Shown here: one piece after another, positions 58,944 to 64,000 of the stretch
How positions within the stretch are numbered: the first letter of the stretch is position 1
Layout: the number at the start of each line of letters is the position of its first letter
Assembly (NCBI RefSeq): GCF_017309585.1
Contig: NZ_CP071321.1
Span: 3,286,001 to 3,350,000 of the forward strand
Length of the DNA stretch: 64,000 bases
Reading direction: 5' to 3'
DNA from: Nitrogeniibacter aestuarii
GTDB taxonomy: Bacteria > Pseudomonadota > Gammaproteobacteria > Burkholderiales > Rhodocyclaceae
Translations under genes and position numbers: made by a program
The notes under the pieces: generated by a model
Databases searched by the model: none
What the model was told of the DNA's origin: nothing
What the model saw: the letters and a program-made list of their open reading frames with translations, nothing else

Positions 58944-59912
58944 TCAGCCGCGCACGTTGGCCCGCAGGCAATGCACGCTGAAGCGCTGCCGGTCGTCGCA
59001 CCAGACACGCTCCGACGCAAATCCTGACAGTGCCGCCAGCGAGATGAACTCGTCCACACTGTATTTGTACGAGCACTCGGTGTGGATGCCTTCGCCCGTC
59101 TCGAACGCAAAGCAGTCGTTGTCGATGACGATCTGTGTGGGCCGATTGGCCAACAGATGCATTTCGATCCGCCCGCGCGCCTCGTTGTAAAAGGCCCGGT
59201 GATCAAAGGCCGACAAGGCCAGCTCGGCCCCTAGCTCTCTTTGCATGCGAACCAGCAGGTTCTGGTTGAAGGCAGCCGTCACCCCCTCCGGATCGTTGTA
59301 GGCGGCATTCAGGGTCGCCTCGTCTTTCTTGAGGTCAACGCCCACCAACAGGCGGCCGCCCACCCCCACCATGTGTGCGATCCAGCCGAGCAACTCCATG
59401 ACCTGTCCCGGCTCGAAATTGCCGATGCTCGACCCCGGGTAGAACGCCAACCGATGCACGTCCGCCCCCATGCGAGGCAGATCGAACTGCCGGGTGTAAT
59501 CGACACAGGTGGCACGCACCTGTATGTCCGGGTAATCCCGCGCAATGCCCATCGCCGCGTCTCGCAGATGCGAGCCCGAGATATCCAGCGGCAGGTACTC
59601 CGCCGGCGCCAGGGCATCGAGCACGGTGCGGATCTTCAGATCGCTCCCGCTCCCCAGTTCGATCAGCGCAGAACCGCGCCCCACCAGATCGCCCATGGCC
59701 TGTCCGTGCGCCTTGAGCAATGCGATCTCGGTGCGCGTCGGATAATAGGCCTCCAGTTGCGTGATCTGGTCGAAGAGCTTCGACCCCGCCGCATCGTAGA
59801 AAAATTTGGGGGCAATTCGCCGGGGCGAGGCCTTCAATCCGGCAACCACCTCGCGCCGGAAATCGGCGACGGCCGGTTTGAGATCGTGAAATTCGAAGTT
59901 CGGCAGTTGCAT
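58944..59912 (-). CDS. egtD: L-histidine N(alpha)-methyltransferase EgtD
   Basis: A 322-residue SAM-dependent enzyme making hercynine, the first step of ergothioneine synthesis. SPRRIAPKFFYDAAGSKLFDQI and ALIELGSGSDLKIRTVLDAL (SAM motif) are characteristic, as is the C-terminal FETGEGIHTECSYKYSVDEF region. The ATG (MQLPNFEF) lies five bases after the egtB stop; an upstream TTG would overlap it. Second gene of egtB-egtD. Confidence 0.94.
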   Translation of the reverse strand: MQLPNFEFHDLKPAVADFRREVVAGLKASPRRIAPKFFYDAAGSKLFDQITQLEAYYPTRTEIALLKAHGQAMGDLVGRGSALIELGSGSDLKIRTVLDALAPAEYLPLDISGSHLRDAAMGIARDYPDIQVRATCVDYTRQFDLPRMGADVHRLAFYPGSSIGNFEPGQVMELLGWIAHMVGVGGRLLVGVDLKKDEATLNAAYNDPEGVTAAFNQNLLVRMQRELGAELALSAFDHRAFYNEARGRIEMHLLANRPTQIVIDNDCFAFETGEGIHTECSYKYSVDEFISLAALSGFASERVWCDDRQRFSVHCLRANVRG

Positions 59913-59917
59913 GCGCG

Positions 59918-61204
59918 TCAAAGGTCCCTGGCCAGTCGAAAGCCCTGGAATTGCCAGCGCTCGTGCGGATAGAAGAAATTGCGATAAGTCGCTCGAATGT
60001 GATCGGCTGGGCTAACGCAAGAGCCACCGCGCAACACCATCTGCCCCGACATGAATTTACCGTTGTACTCGCCGAGCGCTCCGGCCGCCTGACGGTAGCC
60101 CGGGTAGGCCAGATACGCCGAGGCTGTGTGTTCCCAGACATCACCGAACATCTGCACAAGCCCCTCCCCAGAGGTTGCTTGCGGCTGCAGTCGATCGCTG
60201 TCGACGAAATTGCCCTCGAGCACTAACGCCGAAGCGGCCACCTCCCATTCGAACTCGGTGGGCAATCTTGCCTCGGCCCAGGTGGCAAACGCATCGGCCT
60301 CGAAGTGGCTCACGTGACTGACGGGCGCAGCCAGATCGAGGGGGCGCAATCCGCCGAGCGTGAACTCCATCCAAGTCCCCTCGTGTCGTTCCCAGTAACG
60401 GGGCGACGTCCAGCCCAAGCGGTGCACGGCCGACCAACCGTCCGAAAGCCAGAGTGCCGGTTCCTTGTAACCACCGGCTTCCATGAATTCAAGATACTCA
60501 CCATTCGTGACCGGCCGGTTCGCCAACGCGAATGCATTGAGGAACACCTGATGGCGCGGGCCCTCGTTGTCGTAGGCGAAGCTGTTCCCCTCATGCCCCG
60601 CCCTGACGAGACCGCCTTCATGAGGGAACCACTGCAACGGGATTGCCTGCCCTGTGCTCACCGGCGCGAGATCGGTTCGATACGCGGGCCGCAACGGATT
60701 CACGCTGAAATGCTGCTTGATGTCGGTCAGCAGCAACTCCTGGTGCTGCTGTTCATGATTCAGGCCGATCCGCGTGCGCTGGACCACGGCGGGCCAGCAG
60801 TCCTCCCCTGACCGGGCAAACAGGGCGCGCATGCCTTCATCGACGTGGGCGCGATAGGCATACACCTCTTCAACGGACGGCCGAGACAGAAAGCCGCGAT
60901 CGGGGCGCGGATGATAGTGACCGACTTGCTCGTAGTAGGAATTGAACAGGCTCTTGAAGGCGGGGTGAAACACCGTGTAGCCCGGCAGAAATGGCTCAAG
61001 CAGGAAGGTTTCGAAAAACCAGCTCACATGGGCAAGATGCCATTTGGGCGGACTGGCAAATTCAGCCGTCTGAAGGCCGAAATCTTCCGTGATCAGCGGC
61101 CTGCACAAGGTTTCGCTGGCACCGCGGACGCGGGCATAATCGCGGGCGATCACGTCGGGCGCGGGCAACTGGGGGGCGGCCGGCGCTCGCAGGATGTCAT
61201 TCAT
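59918..61204 (-). CDS. egtB: Ergothioneine biosynthesis sulfoxide synthase EgtB
   Basis: A 428-residue non-haem iron enzyme joining hercynine to a thiol donor. The N-terminal DinB_2-like part holds iron ligands in WHLAHVSWFFETF and NHEQQHQELLL; the C-terminal part is a formylglycine-generating-enzyme-like domain (FGDVWEHTASAYLAYPGYR, LRGGSCVSPADHIRATYRNF, FQGFRLARDL). AAGGA precedes the ATG; 53 upstream codons are rejected. No EgtA, EgtC or EgtE is adjacent, so donor choice and the final C-S lyase step are not defined here. Confidence 0.94.
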   Translation of the reverse strand: MNDILRAPAAPQLPAPDVIARDYARVRGASETLCRPLITEDFGLQTAEFASPPKWHLAHVSWFFETFLLEPFLPGYTVFHPAFKSLFNSYYEQVGHYHPRPDRGFLSRPSVEEVYAYRAHVDEGMRALFARSGEDCWPAVVQRTRIGLNHEQQHQELLLTDIKQHFSVNPLRPAYRTDLAPVSTGQAIPLQWFPHEGGLVRAGHEGNSFAYDNEGPRHQVFLNAFALANRPVTNGEYLEFMEAGGYKEPALWLSDGWSAVHRLGWTSPRYWERHEGTWMEFTLGGLRPLDLAAPVSHVSHFEADAFATWAEARLPTEFEWEVAASALVLEGNFVDSDRLQPQATSGEGLVQMFGDVWEHTASAYLAYPGYRQAAGALGEYNGKFMSGQMVLRGGSCVSPADHIRATYRNFFYPHERWQFQGFRLARDL

Positions 61205-61417
61205 GCCGTGTTCCTTGCGTGTGGCTTCGGAATGCGGCGCGCTGCGCGGTTGGAGCCCTTGCGCCCCTGAGCAGCCCACTGCATCAGATGGTGGGCCAAG
61301 CAGACCAGATGCCGGCGCCATGGTCAAGAAGACCACAAACTTCGTGACAAGTGCCCGAAGCACGATCCGTGCAGCGCAACACGCGTCGAAAATCCGCTCG
61401 TTGCGGCTATAATTGCG

Positions 61418-61423
61418 GTTTTT
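61418..61423 (+). promoter_or_regulatory. Perfect -10 box (TATAAT) ahead of ribF
   Basis: TATAAT lies 11 bp before the ribF ATG, so a transcript starting at the usual distance would have a leader of only about five nucleotides. No good -35 at 16-18 bp was found. Confidence 0.4.
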
Positions 61424-61434
61424 TTCAGGCGTTT

Positions 61435-62397
61435 ATGCTGGTTTCACGCGGCCACGCGGAACGCGCCTCAACCCCCTGCGTGCTGACCATCGGCAACTTC
61501 GATGGCATCCACCTCGGACATCAGGCGTTACTCCGTCTCTTGACGAACAAAGCTCAGGCTCTGGGACTACCCGCGGTCGTGCTCACTTTCGAGCCGCATC
61601 CGCGCGAGTACTTCACCCCGGCGCAGGCCCCTGCCCGCCTGGCCTCCCTGCGCGACAAGCTGCTGCTGCTCGATGCAGCCGGCGTCGACAACACCCGCAT
61701 CATCCGCTTCGACAAGCGCTTCGCCTCCCTGACCGCCGAAGAATTCATCGACAAGGTGCTGGTCCGCAGCTTGCGCGTTCGGCACCTCATTATTGGCGAC
61801 GACTTTCGATTCGGCGCCGGCCGCAAAGGCGATTTCGCCATGCTGCAGGTCGCGGGAGAACGACACGGATTCGTCGTCGAAGCCATGACCACCCACGCCC
61901 ATGCGGGCGAGCGCGTGTCGAGTTCGGCGGTGCGCGATGCGCTCGCCAGGGGGCAGCTCGATCGCGCTGCCCGGCTGCTCGGTCGCCCCTACAGCATGGC
62001 CGGGCTGGTCATGCACGGCGACAAGATTGGCCGCACGCTCGGTTTTCCGACAGCCAACATCCAGCTCAAGGGGCGCCGGCCGCCACTGGCAGGCATCTAC
62101 AACGTACTGGTCGAAGGCCTGGGGGGCACCCTGGTGCGCGGCGTGGCAAGTGTGGGCGTACGCCCGACCATCAACGATGCGGGTCGCCCAACGCTGGAAG
62201 TGCATCTTCTCGACTGGAACGCCGACTGTTACGGCGCGCACTTGCGCGTCCATTTCCTGCACAAGCAGCGGGATGAAGAAAAATACGACTCCCTCGAGGC
62301 GCTCACGGCCCAGATTGCCCTCGATGTAAGTCATGCTCGCGCGTGGTTCGATGACCACGCAGATCAAATCAACGAATTCCAAGACCACCATGGCTGA
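61435..62397 (+). CDS. ribF: Bifunctional riboflavin kinase/FAD synthetase
   Basis: A 320-residue enzyme making FMN and FAD. The N-terminal FAD synthetase has the nucleotidyl-transferase motif TIGNFDGIHLGHQALL; the C-terminal kinase shows GRTLGFPTANIQLKGRRPP and the catalytic NDAGRPTLEVHLLDW. The start is set by family length; the ribosome-binding site is weak. It overlaps ileS by eight bases. ribF-ileS is a conserved order in proteobacteria, usually followed by lspA. Confidence 0.95.
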   Translation: MLVSRGHAERASTPCVLTIGNFDGIHLGHQALLRLLTNKAQALGLPAVVLTFEPHPREYFTPAQAPARLASLRDKLLLLDAAGVDNTRIIRFDKRFASLTAEEFIDKVLVRSLRVRHLIIGDDFRFGAGRKGDFAMLQVAGERHGFVVEAMTTHAHAGERVSSSAVRDALARGQLDRAARLLGRPYSMAGLVMHGDKIGRTLGFPTANIQLKGRRPPLAGIYNVLVEGLGGTLVRGVASVGVRPTINDAGRPTLEVHLLDWNADCYGAHLRVHFLHKQRDEEKYDSLEALTAQIALDVSHARAWFDDHADQINEFQDHHG

Positions 62398-64000
62398 TTA
62401 CCGCGACACGCTCAACCTCACCGACACCCCGTTTCCCATGCGTGGAAACCTGCCCAAGCGCGAGCCGGGCTGGGTGCAGCAATGGCAGCAGAACAAGCTG
62501 TACGAGAAGATTCGCGAGGCATCCGCCGGACGGCCCAAATTCGTGCTGCATGATGGTCCCCCGTATGCCAACGGTGCGCTCCACCTGGGCCATGCACTGA
62601 ACAAGATACTCAAGGACATCATCGTCCGCTCCAAGACCATGGCCGGGTTCGACGCCCCCTATGTGCCGGGTTGGGACTGCCACGGGCTACCGATCGAGCA
62701 CAAGATCGAAGTCACCCACGGCAAGGGCCTGCCCCAGGACAAGGTACGCGAGCTGTGCCGGGCCTATGCAGCTGAACAGGTGGAATTGCAGAAGACCGAC
62801 TTCATCCGCCTGGGCGTGCTGGGTGACTGGGACAATCCCTACCTGACCATGTCGTTTGCCAACGAGGCGAACGAGATCCGCGCCCTGGCGCGCATGGTCG
62901 AGGGCGGCTACGTCTTCAAGGGCCTCAAACCGGTGAACTGGTGCTTTGAATGCGGCTCAGCCCTGGCCGAAGCGGAAGTCGAATACGCTGACAAGCAGTC
63001 ACCGCAGATCGACGTGGCCTTTCCCGCGGTCGATACCGACAAGCTGGCCACAGCCTTCGGCCTCGACAGCCTGCCCAAGCCGACCTTCGCGGTCATCTGG
63101 ACCACCACCCCCTGGACGATTCCGGTCAACCAGGCGCTGAACATGCATCCCGAGTTCGACTACGCGCTCGTGGATGTCGGCGAGCGCTGCCTGATCCTTG
63201 CCAGCGAGCTGGTCGAAGGCTGCCTTGCGCGCTACCAGCTCGAGGGCAAGGTCATTGCCACCGCCAAGGGCGAAGCCTTTGATCGCGTCGAATTCCGCCA
63301 CCCCTTCTACGAGCGTGTCTCGCCGGTCTACCTGGCCGATTATGTGGGCCTGGATGCCGGTACCGGCATCGTGCACTCGTCACCGGCCCATGGCGTGGAT
63401 GACTTCAACGCCTGGAAGGCCTACGGCCGCACCAACGACGAGATTCTCACCCCGGTGATGGCCAACGGCCACTACGTGGATGATCTGCCCTTCTTCGGCG
63501 GCCAGCTGATCTGGAAGGCCAACCCCAACATCGTGGCCAAGATCGATGAAGTGGGCAGCCTGCTGGCCGAGAAGAAGATCACCCACAGCTACATGCATTG
63601 CTGGCGCCACAAGACACCGGTGATCTACCGCGCCACTGCCCAGTGGTTCGTGGGCATGGATGTGCACGCCAAAGACGGCTCCACCCTGCGCGAGCGCGCC
63701 CTCAAGGGCGTGGAAGATACCCGGTTCTTCCCAGCCTGGGGGCAATCCCGGCTGCACGCCATGATCGCCAACCGCCCGGACTGGTGCATCTCGCGCCAGC
63801 GGAACTGGGGTGTGCCGATCCCCTTCTTCCTGCACAAGGCCACCGGCGAGCTGCACCCGAAAACGGTCGAGCTCATGGAGCTGGTTGCCCAGCGCGTGGA
63901 GAAGGAAGGCATCGAGGCCTGGTTCAAACTCGATGCCGCCGAGTTGCTCGGCGCCGAGGCGGACCAGTACGACAAGATCAGCGACACCCTGGACGTCTGG
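62390..64000 (+). CDS. ileS: Isoleucyl-tRNA synthetase, partial
   Basis: The first 537 residues are present; the gene runs off the right edge. The class I HIGH motif appears as HLGH in PPYANGALHLGHALNKIL (about residue 58-75), followed by YVPGWDCHGLPIEHKIE. The connective editing domain is visible, with TTPWTIPVNQALNMHPEF. The KMSKS loop and C-terminal zinc region would lie beyond the window. Start MADYRDTLNLTDTPFPMRG overlaps the ribF stop, implying coupled translation. Confidence 0.97.
   Translation, partial: MADYRDTLNLTDTPFPMRGNLPKREPGWVQQWQQNKLYEKIREASAGRPKFVLHDGPPYANGALHLGHALNKILKDIIVRSKTMAGFDAPYVPGWDCHGLPIEHKIEVTHGKGLPQDKVRELCRAYAAEQVELQKTDFIRLGVLGDWDNPYLTMSFANEANEIRALARMVEGGYVFKGLKPVNWCFECGSALAEAEVEYADKQSPQIDVAFPAVDTDKLATAFGLDSLPKPTFAVIWTTTPWTIPVNQALNMHPEFDYALVDVGERCLILASELVEGCLARYQLEGKVIATAKGEAFDRVEFRHPFYERVSPVYLADYVGLDAGTGIVHSSPAHGVDDFNAWKAYGRTNDEILTPVMANGHYVDDLPFFGGQLIWKANPNIVAKIDEVGSLLAEKKITHSYMHCWRHKTPVIYRATAQWFVGMDVHAKDGSTLRERALKGVEDTRFFPAWGQSRLHAMIANRPDWCISRQRNWGVPIPFFLHKATGELHPKTVELMELVAQRVEKEGIEAWFKLDAAELLGAEADQYDKISDTLDVW

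Overview
This window is GC-rich, densely coded DNA with no rRNA, tRNA, CRISPR array, prophage or insertion sequence that I could see. Gene content points to a betaproteobacterium, most likely Rhodocyclales (Azoarcus/Aromatoleum/Thauera/Denitromonas-like). The reasons are an AorAB-type tungsten aldehyde oxidoreductase, a full Sox thiosulfate-oxidation operon with SoxCD, both dimeric and monomeric NADP isocitrate dehydrogenases, AceK and isocitrate lyase, and betaproteobacterial housekeeping genes. The taxonomic call is inference from gene content.

Layout. 1-3.1 kb: aorB (cut by the left edge) and aorA, divergent from moeA across a 350-bp regulatory gap holding an imperfect 29-bp direct repeat. 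3.1-11.9 kb: an OmpA-type lipoprotein, icd, monomeric icd, then aceK, a periplasmic metallo-beta-lactamase-fold protein and a YeeE/TsuA-type thiosulfate transporter. 12-16 kb: phasin-like and membrane proteins of unknown role, an M23 peptidase, two acetyltransferases and a response regulator. 16.2-25.6 kb: sulfur oxidation: an ArsR-type regulator followed by soxCDYZAXB on the minus strand, and fccAB (sulfide dehydrogenase) diverging from it, followed by a convergent cytochrome c4. 25.7-33 kb: Nudix, dut, coaBC, radC, rpmB-rpmG, a cold-shock gene, clpS-clpA, rraA. 33-38.9 kb: aceA with a palindrome-rich promoter region, a diguanylate cyclase, a soluble CZB chemoreceptor. 37.3-44.5 kb: glpK-glpD, a divergent DnaJ-like protein, and the alkA/ada-ogt-EamA DNA-alkylation repair group. 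44.9-48.1 kb: small genes, including a DUF4440-type ORF broken by an in-frame stop, and msrB-msrA. 48.2-50.2 kb: a three-gene bufferin-type RiPP metallophore cluster (bufA2-bufB-bufC). 50.3-55 kb: EamA, SpoIIAA-like, sulfurtransferase, a conserved unknown, TspO, and a two-gene operon behind a well-formed Fur-type site. 55-64 kb: murI, queG, tsaE, amiC, egtB-egtD, ribF, ileS (cut by the right edge).

How it fits together. The thiosulfate/sulfide genes (sox, fcc, cytochrome c4, YeeE-type transporter) suggest lithotrophic or mixotrophic sulfur oxidation. The two isocitrate dehydrogenases, AceK and AceA form a TCA/glyoxylate branch point suited to growth on acetate or aromatic-derived acetyl-CoA, and AorAB handles aldehydes or carboxylates. 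A stress theme recurs: MsrA/B, bufferin, ergothioneine, CZB receptor, alkylation repair.

Most promising for follow-up: the bufA2BC cluster lying 117 bp upstream of msrBA, the Fur-box-controlled DUF2325-like operon divergent from tspO, and the sox promoter in which an ArsR-type inverted repeat sits exactly between -35 and -10. Start codons were chosen from ribosome-binding sites and family lengths and often differ from the longest open frame.
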